Made by a program: the position numbers and the translations under genes. The notes below the pieces were generated by a model, which did no database searches, was not told where the DNA came from, and saw only the letters and a list, made by a program, of their open reading frames with translations. Positions 27,892 through 37,612 of a stretch of DNA of 64,000 nt are shown one piece after another. Position 1 is the stretch's first letter; every line of letters starts with the position of its first letter. The stretch is from Algicola sagamiensis DSM 14643 (GTDB taxonomy: Bacteria; Pseudomonadota; Gammaproteobacteria; Enterobacterales; Alteromonadaceae), in assembly GCF_000374485.1 (NCBI RefSeq), contig NZ_KB894492.1, positions 146,508 through 210,507 on the forward strand. The letters are read 5' to 3'.

Positions 27892-28603
27892 GAGGAATAG
27901 GACTCCTTTTATATGCCGCAGCAACATAAATAACAATTGCCGCTATCCCGATAAGCAGCCACTGGATGCTGTAGGCGTGGTGCTTTTCCGGTGGCATAAC
28001 ACTGGGTTGATAATGGAATACAAAGCTGAAGTCTGATGCGTTCTCTACATACCCAATCACGGGCATGATTGGTGTTTGGAGTGTTTGGCTGACTTCATTT
28101 TCGGTAAGATGAAATACTCTTTTAGGCCAATGATTGGATTGTTCATTTTTGCCAGAAATGATTGGTTCATGAAACCAATTCGCAATTGTAATACTGATGG
28201 AATGAATGGGTGATGATAAATTAACTTCAGGAAGTCTGTTGCGATCTTTCCCAGCTTTTACCCAGCCAAAATTGACGAGTATTGGTTGTTTGAGAACTGG
28301 CGCATGAATGGCAGAGAGTACATCATATCCTGCTTGACCATCAACGATACGATTGTCGAGGAGCCATGCACCTTCTCCCAATACGATGACATTTGATATT
28401 TGTATCCGTTCACCAGGTAAAAATCCGTCTCGAATATCCACTAAGGGATGGATATCTTTTGCTTGTGATTTCAGTATGATGGACTTCTGCTCCGCTCTTA
28501 GCCATTGCCAACGAGCCAGAGAAAATGTTGTGGCGACCACTGCCAAAGTGAAAAACAGCATGAATGGGCTAGAGTTAAACTTAGTCACAAAACGTTCATG
28601 CAT
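27881..28603 (-). CDS. SURF1 family oxidase assembly protein
   Basis: SURF1 helps insert heme a into subunit I. The 240-residue protein has the expected two membrane helices at the ends (about 13-30 and 210-230), with FSLARWQWLRAEQK after the first and an external domain including GAWLLDNRIVDGQAGYDVL and ILVNFGWVK. The C-terminal YSIQWLLIGIAAIVIYV is typical. Its 3' end overlaps the next gene by 11 nt. It starts 29 nt from the divergent DUF2909 gene. Confidence 0.9.
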   Translation of the reverse strand: MHERFVTKFNSSPFMLFFTLAVVATTFSLARWQWLRAEQKSIILKSQAKDIHPLVDIRDGFLPGERIQISNVIVLGEGAWLLDNRIVDGQAGYDVLSAIHAPVLKQPILVNFGWVKAGKDRNRLPEVNLSSPIHSISITIANWFHEPIISGKNEQSNHWPKRVFHLTENEVSQTLQTPIMPVIGYVENASDFSFVFHYQPSVMPPEKHHAYSIQWLLIGIAAIVIYVAAAYKRSPIPHAK

Positions 28604-28632
28604 GGCGTTACCCCCTGAATTTTGGAGTATCC

Positions 28633-28842
28633 ATGAACATCATAAAACTTGTCCTTATTGCTTTACTGCTCATGATCATCGTGAATCTTTTTAAAGCGCT
28701 TTTGGTGTTTACCCGTAATGAAACAAAAACATCCATGTCGCAATTTCTCGGAAAGCGTGTTTTATTTTCTGCACTGGTGATTGTGATCTTGCTTCTCTCG
28801 GTTGCAAGTGGTTTGATCACACCCAACCCATCTCCGTTTTAA
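28633..28842 (+). CDS. DUF2909 small membrane protein, antisense within cox operon
   Basis: A 69-residue protein with two hydrophobic helices (about 3-27 and 42-62) separated by a basic TRNETKTSMSQFLGKR loop, a pattern of the DUF2909/twin-transmembrane family commonly found beside SURF1. It is the only rightward gene in the cox region, lying between coxC and SURF1. If the cox operon is read through, this gene is transcribed antisense to that mRNA. Function unknown. Confidence 0.75.
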   Translation: MNIIKLVLIALLLMIIVNLFKALLVFTRNETKTSMSQFLGKRVLFSALVIVILLLSVASGLITPNPSPF

Positions 28843-28856
28843 GGCCCTAACGGGCC
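28843..28856. repeat. Short GC hairpin between coxC and DUF2909 gene
   Basis: GGCCC/GGGCC with loop TAAC sits just after the DUF2909 stop and 6 nt beyond the coxC stop. There is no T tract on either side. It may weakly end the small gene's transcript or mark the boundary. Confidence 0.35.
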
Positions 28857-28861
28857 AACAT

Positions 28862-29737
28862 CTAAAAGATATAAACGAAGACAAACAGACATAACCAAAC
28901 CACATCAACAAAGTGCCAATACCAGCTAGCGGCTTGAAATGCAAAGTGATTATCCGGTTGGAAATGGCCTTTCAAGACTCGAAGAAAGACAATAAACAGG
29001 ATCAGTGTTCCAAGTGTGACATGCAGTCCATGGAACCCTGTTAATAAGAAAAATGTATTCCCATATATTCCTGAGTCGAGGCGAAGATCCATTTCGGTGT
29101 AAGCATGAATATATTCCTCTGCTTGTAAGAACAAGAAAATACAACCGAGTAAGATGGTCACGCCGAGAAAGCCAATCAGCTGTTTTCTTTTGTTCTGTTC
29201 CAATCCAGTATGAGCGAAGTGTATTGTGACAGAAGATGTCAAGAGGATCAGGGTGTTATACAAGGGGAGTCCTTGCCAACCCATCGCTGTTGTTTCACCG
29301 CCTCCGGGTGTTTTTACCAAAGGCCAAATGGCTTGAAAATCAGGCCATAGCACTGCATTCGTCATGACATTATTGTCAGCACCACCGAGCCAGGGTACGG
29401 AGAACATTCTAGCGTAAAAGAGGGCACCGAAAAATGCACCAAAAAACATCACTTCGGAAAAGATAAACCAGCTCATTCCCTGGCGAAAAGAGCGATCCAT
29501 TTGTGGACTATATAACCCAGACATGGACTCATTGATGACATTATTAAACCACCCAACGAGCATGAAAATAATCACGCTCATTCCAGCAAGAAGTAAGTAA
29601 CCGCCATAGCCACCGCCTGAAGAAAGTTCTTTGACAAAACTGCCTGCGCCAAAGGCGATGAGGAACATCCCAACTGCGCCGACGATTGGCCAAGGGCTTT
29701 GTTCCGGAACATAATATTTTTGGTATTCCTGTGTCAT
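28862..29737 (-). CDS. coxC: Cytochrome c oxidase subunit III
   Basis: Subunit III supports proton uptake and stability of heme-copper oxidase. The 291 residues form about seven helices and carry QGMSWFIFSEVMFFGAFFGALFYAR, LLTSSVTIHFAHTGLEQNKR and the C-terminal FQAASWYWHFVDVVWLCLFV, all family landmarks. Its ATG overlaps the ctaG stop by 4 nt. Confidence 0.95.
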   Translation of the reverse strand: MTQEYQKYYVPEQSPWPIVGAVGMFLIAFGAGSFVKELSSGGGYGGYLLLAGMSVIIFMLVGWFNNVINESMSGLYSPQMDRSFRQGMSWFIFSEVMFFGAFFGALFYARMFSVPWLGGADNNVMTNAVLWPDFQAIWPLVKTPGGGETTAMGWQGLPLYNTLILLTSSVTIHFAHTGLEQNKRKQLIGFLGVTILLGCIFLFLQAEEYIHAYTEMDLRLDSGIYGNTFFLLTGFHGLHVTLGTLILFIVFLRVLKGHFQPDNHFAFQAASWYWHFVDVVWLCLFVFVYIF

Positions 29738-30300
29738 GATGATTCTCCATTTGTTAGAGAAGTCGCAGCAATTTGATTGCTGATATCAAACATTGTGTAT
29801 GAAAGCGTGAGTGTGGTGAACTTTGCGGGTAAAGCTGGATCGACATAAAAAATAAGTGGCATATCAACGGTTTCACCTGCTTTAACAGGCTGTTGGTTGA
29901 AACAAAAGCACTCAATCTTATGGAAATAGTTTGCAGCAAGACCCGGGGATACAGATGGAATCGCTTGACCAACCATATCATCATTGGATCGGTTTGATGC
30001 ACGAAAAAAAACCTTTGTCACTTTGCCAGGGTGGACTTTGATCTTCTTCAGTGTTGGCTGGAACTCCCAAGGCATGGCACCTTGGGTTCTAGACCAAAAC
30101 TCCACCGTTACTTCGCGCGATTCGTCTATCAGGCTGGTTGGCGCTTGTGCGGCTGTATCTGAGGTTTTTCCATTGAGACCCGTGACATCACAAAATACGT
30201 CATATAAAGGGACCAACATAAACCCAAAGCCAAACATCGCTAATGTAATTAAAACGAGACGTTTGACTAGAGCAGTATTATCTAAGCGTTGACTATCCAT
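29734..30300 (-). CDS. ctaG: Cox11/CtaG copper insertion protein
   Basis: CtaG delivers copper to the CuB site of subunit I. The 188-residue protein has one N-terminal helix (about 14-35), VPLYDVFCDVTGLNGKT just outside it, and the copper motif IECFCFNQQ followed by MPLIFYVDPALP. Both cysteines of CFC are present. It lies 14 nt after coxA. Confidence 0.95.
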   Translation of the reverse strand: MDSQRLDNTALVKRLVLITLAMFGFGFMLVPLYDVFCDVTGLNGKTSDTAAQAPTSLIDESREVTVEFWSRTQGAMPWEFQPTLKKIKVHPGKVTKVFFRASNRSNDDMVGQAIPSVSPGLAANYFHKIECFCFNQQPVKAGETVDMPLIFYVDPALPAKFTTLTLSYTMFDISNQIAATSLTNGESS

Positions 30301-30314
30301 CCTTCACCTCGTCA

Positions 30315-31904
30315 CTATCGAATTAAAGGTGGTTTTTCAAACGTATGATATGGTGCTGGTGATGGTACTTCCCACTCTAAGCCATCTGCGCCTTCCCATA
30401 CTTTTGCAGGAACCTGATGATTCTCCCGAATACACTTGATGAGTAAGTACAAGAAAATCAATTGAGAAAACCCGAATGCAAATGCGCCAACACTAATCAG
30501 TGCATTAAAGTCAGCAAACTGAATGGCATAATCTGGTATCCGGCGAGGCATTCCTGCGAGTCCTACAAAGTGCATTGGGAAGAATAAGACATTGACGGAA
30601 ATCAGAGAACACCAGAAGTGAAGCTTTGCTAACCCTTCATCGTACATATTTCCTGTCCACTTCGGTAACCAGTAATACACCGCCGCAATGATGGAAAATA
30701 TAGCGCCAGTGACTAACACATAATGGAAGTGTGCGACAACAAAGTAAGTATCGTGGTATTGAAAATCAGCAGGAGTAATGGCCAACATCAACCCTGAGAA
30801 CCCACCGATAGTAAACAATATGATAAAGGCAATAGAGAACATCATCGGTATTTCAAATGTCATGGCACCCCGCCACATCGTCGCGACCCAGTTAAATACT
30901 TTGACCCCCGTCGGAACCGAGATCAACATGGTGCAATACATGAAGAACAACTCTCCGAAGAGCGGCATTCCTGTTGTAAACATATGGTGCGCCCAAACAA
31001 CAAACGATAACAATGCGATGGATGCAGTCGCATAGACCATCGAGCTATAGCCAAATAGTCGCTTTCTGGAGAATGTTGGGACTATCGTGGACACAATACC
31101 AAATGCCGGGAGGATCATGATGTAAACCTCAGGGTGACCGAAGAACCAGAAAATATGCTGGAACATCACAGGGTCGCCGCCACCTGCAGCATTGAAGAAG
31201 CTGGTACCGAAATATTTATCCGTCAATACCATTGTGACTGCACCGGCAAGCACAGGCATAACAGCAATAAGGAGAAAAGCGGTAATCAACCAAGTCCAGA
31301 CGAACAACGGCATTTTCATGAGAGTCATACCTGGTGCACGGAGGTTGAAAATCGTGACGATGACGTTGATGGCACCCATGATGGAAGACATACCCATGAT
31401 ATGCACTGAGAAGACAAACAAAGCCGTACTGTCATTACTGTAAGTCGTTGATAGCGGTGCATAGAATGTCCACCCAAAGTTTGGGCCACCACCTTCCATG
31501 AATAATGACATCAGTAGGATGAAAAATGCAAAGGGTAGGATCCAGAAGCTCCAGTTATTCATCCGAGGAAGTGCCATGTCTGGTGCGCCAATCATCATGG
31601 GTACCATCCAGTTTGCGAGTCCGGTAAATGCAGGCATGACCGCACCAAAAACCATGATGAGGCCATGCACGGTAGTCATTTGGTTAAAGAAGTCAGGGTC
31701 AACGATTTGTAATCCTGGCTGAAACAGTTCTGCACGGATAACCAGTGCCATGCAGCCGCCAATAAGGAACATAATAAAAGCAAACCAGAGATAAAGTGTG
31801 CCAATATCTTTATGGTTTGTTGTATAGAGCCAGCGTTTAATACCACCAGAAGGATGGTGGTGATCGTGATGCTCATGATGGTCTTGTTCGATTACTTTAC
31901 TCAT
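30315..31904 (-). CDS. coxA: Cytochrome c oxidase subunit I
   Basis: The catalytic subunit of an aa3-type oxidase, 529 residues with twelve helices. Histidine ligands and motifs: TVHGLIMVFGAVMPAF (low-spin heme), WFFGHPEVYIMILPAFG (CuB His and cross-linked Tyr), VWAHHMF (two CuB His), and HDTYFVVAHFHYVL (high-spin and low-spin heme His). The K-channel lysine context and PEVY place it in the A family. ATG at 31904 has GGAG 7 nt upstream and is preferred to one at 31910. An extra His-rich N-terminal stretch (EQDHHEHHDHHH) is present. Confidence 0.95.
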   Translation of the reverse strand: MSKVIEQDHHEHHDHHHPSGGIKRWLYTTNHKDIGTLYLWFAFIMFLIGGCMALVIRAELFQPGLQIVDPDFFNQMTTVHGLIMVFGAVMPAFTGLANWMVPMMIGAPDMALPRMNNWSFWILPFAFFILLMSLFMEGGGPNFGWTFYAPLSTTYSNDSTALFVFSVHIMGMSSIMGAINVIVTIFNLRAPGMTLMKMPLFVWTWLITAFLLIAVMPVLAGAVTMVLTDKYFGTSFFNAAGGGDPVMFQHIFWFFGHPEVYIMILPAFGIVSTIVPTFSRKRLFGYSSMVYATASIALLSFVVWAHHMFTTGMPLFGELFFMYCTMLISVPTGVKVFNWVATMWRGAMTFEIPMMFSIAFIILFTIGGFSGLMLAITPADFQYHDTYFVVAHFHYVLVTGAIFSIIAAVYYWLPKWTGNMYDEGLAKLHFWCSLISVNVLFFPMHFVGLAGMPRRIPDYAIQFADFNALISVGAFAFGFSQLIFLYLLIKCIRENHQVPAKVWEGADGLEWEVPSPAPYHTFEKPPLIR

Positions 31905-31914
31905 CTTCATGCTC

Positions 31915-33042
31915 CTATTTCTGCATCACTTCATAGACTTCTTTCGGCTGAACAATATCTCCGGTGTTATTCCCCCAAGCATTTCGCTCGTAGGTGATGA
32001 CAGCAGCCATTTCTTTTAAACCGATTTGTTTCCCAAATGCCTGCATTGCTGTTCCATTGACGCCATTGATAACGACATCAATGTGCGCTTCTTGATCTTG
32101 GGTCACCATATGGTTACCTTGAAGTCCGGGGAATACTCCTGGGATGCCTTGGCCATTTGGCTGGTGACAGGCTGCACATCTGGCAAGGTAAACTTTTTCA
32201 CCGAGTGTCATCAATTCATCCATTTCCATATTCATTCCAAGCAGTTCTTTTTCCTTTTCTTTTGCTTGACGTTGCTCGGCTTCTTGCTCGGCCATCCAAG
32301 TGTCAAACTCATCAGGTGCTTTTGCAATCACGACAACGGGCATAAAACCATGATCTTTCCCGCATAGTTCAGCACATTGCCCACGATAGATACCTGGCTC
32401 ATTGACTTTCGTCCATGCTTCATTAATAAAACCCGGATTAGCATCTTTTTTGACCGCAAATTCAGGAACCCACCAAGAGTGAATCACATCATCTGAGGTA
32501 ATGAGGAAGCGAACCTTTTTACCTGTTGGGATCACGAGAGGACGATCAACTTCCAAGAGGTAGTTTTCCTCTTTTTTGAAGCGATTATTGATTTGGGACA
32601 TTGGCGTTGCCAACAGGCTGAAATACTCAAGGTTGTAATCAAAGTATTTGTAGTGCCATTTCCACTGAGAGCCTGTGATCTGGACGGTGAGATCGGCTTC
32701 AGTGGTGTCTTCCATCGCAATCAAAGTTTTTGTGGCAGGGATTGCCATACCGATGAGAATCAAAAAGGGGATGGTGGTCCAAATGATTTCCACCTTCGTA
32801 CTTTCATGAAACTGGGCTGGCTTATGACCGCGAGATTTGCGGTGCAGGATCATTGCAGCAAACATCGCACCAAATACGAGGGCACCGATGATGCAGCAGA
32901 TATAAAAGATTGTCATATGCAGGTCATAGACCTGCTCACTAATGTCTGTTACTCCTCGGGGCATATTGAGCGGCAGATCTTTGGCACTTGCCGAACCTAT
33001 GCCAAGTCCCCAGGCAAACAGGATACACGCTGTTCGATACAC
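31915..33042 (-). CDS. coxB: Cytochrome c oxidase subunit II with fused cytochrome c
   Basis: Subunit II accepts electrons and passes them via CuA to subunit I. 375 residues: signal peptide MYRTACILFAWGLGIGSASA, two membrane helices, the CuA motif YRGQCAELCGKDHGFMPVVV, a Glu/Lys-rich helical linker, and a C-terminal class I cytochrome c domain with CAACHQPNGQG (CxxCH) and GTAMQAFG as probable Met ligand. The start is GTG with GAGGAG 7 nt upstream. It is the first gene of the operon, after a 380-nt gap. Confidence 0.95.
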   Translation of the reverse strand: MYRTACILFAWGLGIGSASAKDLPLNMPRGVTDISEQVYDLHMTIFYICCIIGALVFGAMFAAMILHRKSRGHKPAQFHESTKVEIIWTTIPFLILIGMAIPATKTLIAMEDTTEADLTVQITGSQWKWHYKYFDYNLEYFSLLATPMSQINNRFKKEENYLLEVDRPLVIPTGKKVRFLITSDDVIHSWWVPEFAVKKDANPGFINEAWTKVNEPGIYRGQCAELCGKDHGFMPVVVIAKAPDEFDTWMAEQEAEQRQAKEKEKELLGMNMEMDELMTLGEKVYLARCAACHQPNGQGIPGVFPGLQGNHMVTQDQEAHIDVVINGVNGTAMQAFGKQIGLKEMAAVITYERNAWGNNTGDIVQPKEVYEVMQK

Positions 33043-33423
33043 GTGACATCTCCTCTGTCAATTGCTACTTACTGCAACTTCCAGCTTGATGACACCTCAG
33101 TACAACTTAGCTCTAGTCAAGTTACTGGTTATGATGTTGTTGTTATTCCCAGTGTTGATGGATTGTATTGTCCATTGCTAAATGAACGGGAACTTTTTGT
33201 GACGTTGCCATTCAAATCAACTGTGTGTCCAATCCAATTTTGCCATCCACTTGGGTTGTTTTTACATCCATAATTTTTTATGGAATGCTTGGTCATGACT
33301 TTCTGAAAAATCAAGCCGCTATTAGGATTGTATAAATTTGAATTTTCGTCTACTCAAAAAAAGGATGAAAATCAAAGAAAAGCCTTTTTTTTATTTTCAT
33401 TTCCATCCATTTAGTTGATTGAT
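33043..33423. other. Intergenic region: coxB upstream region and lexA 3' end
   Basis: The right part holds the lexA terminator (33356-33408). The left part must hold the coxB promoter, but I could not pick one convincing -35/-10 pair. A 7-bp stem-loop (TCCATAA/TTATGGA, loop TTTT) lies at 33267-33284. A minus-strand reading frame of 55 codons (ATG near 33296 to a stop at 33129) is open but unsupported. Confidence 0.4.
33356..33408 (-). terminator. Rho-independent terminator after lexA
   Basis: On the minus strand GGATGGAAAT pairs with ATTTTCATCC (one G-U pair) and is followed at once by seven T, beginning 16 nt past the lexA stop. The loop is long and may form a small inner stem. Confidence 0.65.
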
Positions 33424-34038
33424 TTACATCCATTCAGTATTTCTAACGATGCCAACTGCCCGACCTTCGATACAGAACGATTGATGTTCAAGGTCGACTG
33501 TAATGGTGTCAAATTCTTCGTTTTCTGCGTGAAGAAAAATTTGATGGTCTTTCTTTTCGAATCGCTTCACGGTGACATCATCGTCCACTCGAGCAACAAC
33601 CACTTGTCCATTTTCCGCAGTATTCGTTTTATGAACAGCAAGCAGGTCACCGTCCATAATTCCGATATCCTGCATACTGCTGCCATTGACACGAAGCAAG
33701 AAGTCGGCATGCGGGCGGAAGAGAGCAGGATCAACTTGGTAGTGATGCTCGATGTGCTCTTGGGCAAGAATTGGCTCCCCTGCTGCGACACGACCAATGA
33801 GCGGTAATCCAGCTGCTTCCTCGACAGGCTGAGTGAGTCGGATCCCTCTCGAAGTTCCAGGGAGCATTTCAATTGCGCCTTTTTTAGCGAGGGCTTTGAG
33901 ATGCTCTTCAGCAGCATTAGGTGACTTAAAGCCCAAAATACGAGCTATCTCTGCGCGTGTTGGTGGCATTCCCGTCGCGCTAATGTTATCTTTGATAAGT
34001 TGTAGAATTTCTGCTTGCCGCGGTGTAAGTGGTTTCAT
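33424..34038 (-). CDS. lexA: LexA repressor
   Basis: LexA represses the SOS regulon and cleaves itself when stimulated by RecA. From the family start [13 protein letters not shown] the product is 204 residues: winged helix (1-70), cleavage site Ala86-Gly87 in RVAAGEP, and the Ser/Lys dyad Ser121 (NGSSMQD) and Lys158 (VTVKRF). A longer frame upstream crosses the promoter and operators and is rejected. Two SOS boxes lie just upstream, so the gene is self-regulated. It is divergent from plsB. Confidence 0.97.
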   Translation of the reverse strand: MKPLTPRQAEILQLIKDNISATGMPPTRAEIARILGFKSPNAAEEHLKALAKKGAIEMLPGTSRGIRLTQPVEEAAGLPLIGRVAAGEPILAQEHIEHHYQVDPALFRPHADFLLRVNGSSMQDIGIMDGDLLAVHKTNTAENGQVVVARVDDDVTVKRFEKKDHQIFLHAENEEFDTITVDLEHQSFCIEGRAVGIVRNTEWM

Positions 34039-34041
34039 AAC

Positions 34042-34057
34042 CTGTCTTTCTATACAG
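34042..34057 (-). promoter_or_regulatory. SOS box 1 of lexA
   Basis: CTGTCTTTCTATACAG matches the consensus CTGT-N8-ACAG exactly in its palindromic ends. It begins 4 nt upstream of the lexA start codon, so LexA bound here would also cover the ribosome-binding region of DNA. Confidence 0.85.
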
Positions 34058-34067
34058 TGCCAAATTA

Positions 34068-34083
34068 CTGTCAGTATATACAG
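34068..34083 (-). promoter_or_regulatory. SOS box 2 of lexA
   Basis: CTGTCAGTATATACAG matches CTGT-N8-ACAG exactly, 26 bp centre-to-centre from box 1. It overlaps the proposed lexA -10 element, so binding would block RNA polymerase. Tandem boxes upstream of lexA are also known in E. coli. Confidence 0.9.
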
Positions 34084-34100
34084 CAGGCCCAGGATAGCAA
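34073..34100 (-). promoter_or_regulatory. lexA promoter (sigma-70 type)
   Basis: On the minus strand TTGCTA (34100-34095) and TATACT (34078-34073) are separated by 16 nt. The -10 lies within SOS box 2, which fits autoregulation. Confidence 0.6.
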
Positions 34101-34178
34101 CAAAAAAATATGTTTGTGAAACAATAGGTTTGTTGATAAATTGTACAAGTCGTAACCGAGTCCAGGTATCCACAGAAT

Positions 34179-36611
34179 ATGTCGAGACTAACACTACCTT
34201 TAGCGAAAATTTTAAAGTGGCCGATCCGGTTTCTCGTAAAAACCAAACTTTTGCCTGAAAACCCCGTTGAATCTCTTTCCATCAATACAAAGCAGCCCGT
34301 GGTTTATGTACTCAAAACTGAGTCTTCAACCGATCTTCAGGTTGTTGCTGCACTTTCAGAAATGATGGGGCTTCCTTCGCCATTTGAGCCACTTTATGTT
34401 GATGGTGAGCAATTGCCAAGATTCATTGCATTACAGCGTGCCCGAGTATTTGGTAGTTCGAAAGATCTAACCTCGGATGCGATTCAAGCAGGCTTACGCC
34501 TACTTTCACTGCATCAAAAAAAGTCTACCATCGATGTTCAGCTTGTTCCGATCACCATTTGTTGGGGCCGTGATCCGGGACATGAAAGCGCCAGAATACG
34601 TGACTTGATCAGCAATACGGAAACGCCAAGTATGTTTCGCAAGATACTCTCGGTCTTTCTGTCAGGGCGAGATAATCTTGTTCGGGTCAGCCGACCGGTT
34701 TCAATCCGCTATATGGCGAATGAGCATGGTGTGGATCAGACAACAGCCCATAAACTGATCCGAGTTGCACGGATCCACTTCCAGCGTCAGCGTCTCTCTG
34801 CAACGGGGCCTCGTTTACCAAATCGAGCTCAAATGTTTACCTCTTTGATGGCCTCGCCAGGGCTTCGCAAAGCAATCGATGATGAAGCACGAACTAAGAA
34901 AATTTCTTTAGTGGAAGCCAAGCAGAATGCACGTAAATTGATGCATGAAATTGCTGCGGATTATTCCAATGTGCTCATCAAAATGAGTGACAACTTCCTC
35001 AGTTGGCTTTGGAATAAACTATACAACGGATTGGAAGTCACGAACGGTCAAGCGGTACGTGAGTTGTCTGATCAAGGGTATGAGATCGTTTACCTTCCTT
35101 GCCATCGCAGCCATATGGATTATCTTTTGTTGTCGTATGCGATATACCATCAAGGAATGGTTCCGCCGCATATTGCAGCAGGAATCAACCTCAACTTTTG
35201 GCCGGTTGGTTCTATTTTCAGAAAAGGCGGAGCATTCTTCATGCGTCGCAGCTTTAAGGGAAATAAGCTTTATTCCTCCGTTTTTCGTGAGTACCTTTCT
35301 CTTCTCTTTAACCGTGGTTACTCGGTGAAGTTTTTCACTGAAGGGGGACGGAGTCGAACAGGGCGACTTCTACCACCAAAAACGGGCATGCTCGCTATGA
35401 CAGTGCAAACGGCTCTTCGAGGTTGTGAACGGCCAATAGCACTAGTACCTGTCTATCTTGGTTATGAGCATGTAATGGAAGTAAGTACTTACACAACTGA
35501 GCTAAAAGGAAATACTAAGAAAAAAGAATCTGTAGGTAGTGTTTTTAAAGCAATCCGAAATCTTCGAGATTATGGTCATGGGTATGTGAACTTTGGTGAG
35601 CCGATTCTACTTGGGCAATTTTTAACATCACACGTGCCAGACTGGCGGAATTCTGTTTCGCAAGAAGAAGGTCCAAAACCACAGTGGCTTACGCCAACAG
35701 TCAATAAACTGGCTGATGAAGTGATGGTTCGGATTAACTCTGCTGCTGCACTAAACAGTGTTTCACTCGCAGGCATGTGTTTGCTTAATGCTGACAAATA
35801 TGCGATGACGCGACAAGAACTGGAAGTACAAATGGATTTTTATGTTGCCCTACAACGTGAGGCGCCGTATTCAGCAGAAAAAGTGATCCTAAAGATGACG
35901 GGGAAAGAGATGGTTGATCACTTGGTTCAATTAAATAAAGTGAAGAGCCATACAGATACATTTGGTGAGATCATCTCACTCGAACAAAAAGATGCGATTC
36001 TGATGACTTATTATCGGAATAACATTCTCCATTTGTATATTCTGCCAAGTTTAGTCGCTTCTATTTTAATTTCTCATGAGGTACTAGATAAGCAATCATT
36101 GATCAAGAAGATCAAGATGTTTTACCCGTTAATCAAAAATGAACTGTTCTTAAGAGAGCTAGATATTGAAGCTTATGTCGAGGCTATTCTGCAAGCACTC
36201 GAGACACAAGGGGCGGTGAATATTGAAGGTGAATCGGTGAAAGCGCTTGGGCACGAAACAGCTGGCTTTTTCCAATTACAGCTTCTTGAGCGTCTCAGTA
36301 ACGATACGCTACAGCGCTTTGCAATTGTCTTACGTCTCCTTGAAAAGCAGGATTCGATGAGTCGTAGTGAGCTTGAGAAGAAAAGCCAGCAAGCAGCACA
36401 ACGATTGTCTGAGCTGAATGGTATCAATTCTCCTGAGTTCTTTGATAAGAAAGTATTGGCTAGCTTTATCGCTGCATTACGTGAGGAAGGCTTGGTAACG
36501 TTGGATGATTCAAGTAGCCTCGAGACAACATCAGAAGTCAAAGCGCTAGGTCAAGAGATCACATTCTTGTTACGTAGCGAAGTGATACAGAGTATTCATT
36601 CTTTAACCTAA
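34179..36611 (+). CDS. plsB: Glycerol-3-phosphate 1-O-acyltransferase PlsB
   Basis: PlsB makes the first lysophosphatidic acid in membrane lipid synthesis at the inner membrane. The 810-residue protein matches family length, with the HX4D motif HRSHMD at 309-314, the second block around [16 protein letters not shown] and [27 protein letters not shown], and [16 protein letters not shown]. The start has no strong Shine-Dalgarno. It is divergent from lexA with 140 nt between, so the SOS boxes could also affect it, though no direct evidence is visible. Confidence 0.96.
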   Translation: MSRLTLPLAKILKWPIRFLVKTKLLPENPVESLSINTKQPVVYVLKTESSTDLQVVAALSEMMGLPSPFEPLYVDGEQLPRFIALQRARVFGSSKDLTSDAIQAGLRLLSLHQKKSTIDVQLVPITICWGRDPGHESARIRDLISNTETPSMFRKILSVFLSGRDNLVRVSRPVSIRYMANEHGVDQTTAHKLIRVARIHFQRQRLSATGPRLPNRAQMFTSLMASPGLRKAIDDEARTKKISLVEAKQNARKLMHEIAADYSNVLIKMSDNFLSWLWNKLYNGLEVTNGQAVRELSDQGYEIVYLPCHRSHMDYLLLSYAIYHQGMVPPHIAAGINLNFWPVGSIFRKGGAFFMRRSFKGNKLYSSVFREYLSLLFNRGYSVKFFTEGGRSRTGRLLPPKTGMLAMTVQTALRGCERPIALVPVYLGYEHVMEVSTYTTELKGNTKKKESVGSVFKAIRNLRDYGHGYVNFGEPILLGQFLTSHVPDWRNSVSQEEGPKPQWLTPTVNKLADEVMVRINSAAALNSVSLAGMCLLNADKYAMTRQELEVQMDFYVALQREAPYSAEKVILKMTGKEMVDHLVQLNKVKSHTDTFGEIISLEQKDAILMTYYRNNILHLYILPSLVASILISHEVLDKQSLIKKIKMFYPLIKNELFLRELDIEAYVEAILQALETQGAVNIEGESVKALGHETAGFFQLQLLERLSNDTLQRFAIVLRLLEKQDSMSRSELEKKSQQAAQRLSELNGINSPEFFDKKVLASFIAALREEGLVTLDDSSSLETTSEVKALGQEITFLLRSEVIQSIHSLT

Positions 36612-36618
36612 TTGTTTT

Positions 36619-36653
36619 AAAGGGGAAATGTCTTTTCCCCTTTCTTCCTCTTA
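36619..36653 (+). terminator. Rho-independent terminator after plsB
   Basis: AAAGGGGAAA pairs perfectly with TTTCCCCTTT around TGTCT, followed by CTTCCTCTT. It starts 8 nt after the plsB stop and lies between convergent plsB and tesB. Confidence 0.75.
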
Positions 36654-36664
36654 CCTACTTTCTA

Positions 36665-37528
36665 CTATTTCTTGCGTTGACGCATGACGCCTTCTTGAAT
36701 GGTGGAGGCAACGAGTCGTCCTTTTCTATCAAAAAACTGTCCTCTGACAAGCCCACGCCCATGTGAAGCACTTGGGCTATCTACTGCATAGAGTAACCAA
36801 TCATCCATTTGGAAAGAGTGATGGAACCACATCGCATGATCAATGGTTGCAACTTGCATGTCTGGTGACATGAATGAAGCCCTGTGAGGCTGCAATGCAG
36901 TGGGTAAAAAAGAAAAGTCTGAAGCGTAGGCTAACAGGTAATTGTGGATCCTTTGGTCAGTCGGCATTTCACCATTGGCTTTGAACCAGATGTAACGGGT
37001 TGGTTCAGAGATGATGGGCTTGAAAGGGTTAATATCACCCACTGGACGGATTTCGATGGGCTTTTCACATATAAATTTACTACGAATTTTTTCAGGTATT
37101 AAGTCTGCGTGGCGTTGATAGATCTCATTCTCTGACACGAGATTTTCAGGGCCTGGGACATTGGGCATTTGAGCTTGATGCTCAAAGCCCGTTTCTAATA
37201 ATTGGAATGAGCCGGTGAGATAAAAAATAGGCTTGCCGAATTGAACAGCCTTCACGCGGCGAGTACTGATACTTTTACCATCACGAATATTCTCAACATC
37301 GTAAACAATTGGCTTGGATGCGTCTCCTGGCCTGAGAAAATATGAATGAAAAGAATGGAGCTTGCGAGCTTCATCCACAGTTTCTTTTGCTGCTGAAAGA
37401 GCTTGTCCAAGAACTTGGCCACCAAAGACTGCACCAAATCCCAAGTCCTGACTCTGTCCTCGATAAATGCCTTGCTCGATGGTCTCTAGCTCTAAGAGAG
37501 AAAGTAAATCCTGTAAAACCTGGCTCAT
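36665..37528 (-). CDS. tesB: Acyl-CoA thioesterase II TesB
   Basis: TesB hydrolyses medium and long acyl-CoA esters in the cytoplasm. The 287-residue double-hotdog protein shows [22 protein letters not shown] at the first hotdog and [16 protein letters not shown] at the second, where the family's catalytic Asp lies, then [26 protein letters not shown]. Length and motifs match E. coli TesB. It converges on plsB and diverges from the EVE-domain gene. Confidence 0.93.
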   Translation of the reverse strand: MSQVLQDLLSLLELETIEQGIYRGQSQDLGFGAVFGGQVLGQALSAAKETVDEARKLHSFHSYFLRPGDASKPIVYDVENIRDGKSISTRRVKAVQFGKPIFYLTGSFQLLETGFEHQAQMPNVPGPENLVSENEIYQRHADLIPEKIRSKFICEKPIEIRPVGDINPFKPIISEPTRYIWFKANGEMPTDQRIHNYLLAYASDFSFLPTALQPHRASFMSPDMQVATIDHAMWFHHSFQMDDWLLYAVDSPSASHGRGLVRGQFFDRKGRLVASTIQEGVMRQRKK

Positions 37529-37612
37529 ATTGTCTGTTCGTCTTGTTCTATTCTCTTTAGAATGATGTAGGCATTTCTCATAAAAACAAGTCTTAAGTAT
37601 GGAGTTTCGAAA

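Noticed and set aside
31134-31443. Plus-strand His-rich frames
   Set aside because: Antisense to the highly constrained coxA; composition follows from coxA codons.
32593-33273. Plus-strand 226-residue frame
   Set aside because: Mostly antisense to coxB, which has full functional motifs; no ribosome site and no recognisable domain.
34039-34194. Membrane-like N-terminal extension of lexA
   Set aside because: It would translate the promoter and both SOS boxes; known LexA proteins start at MK.LT.RQ.
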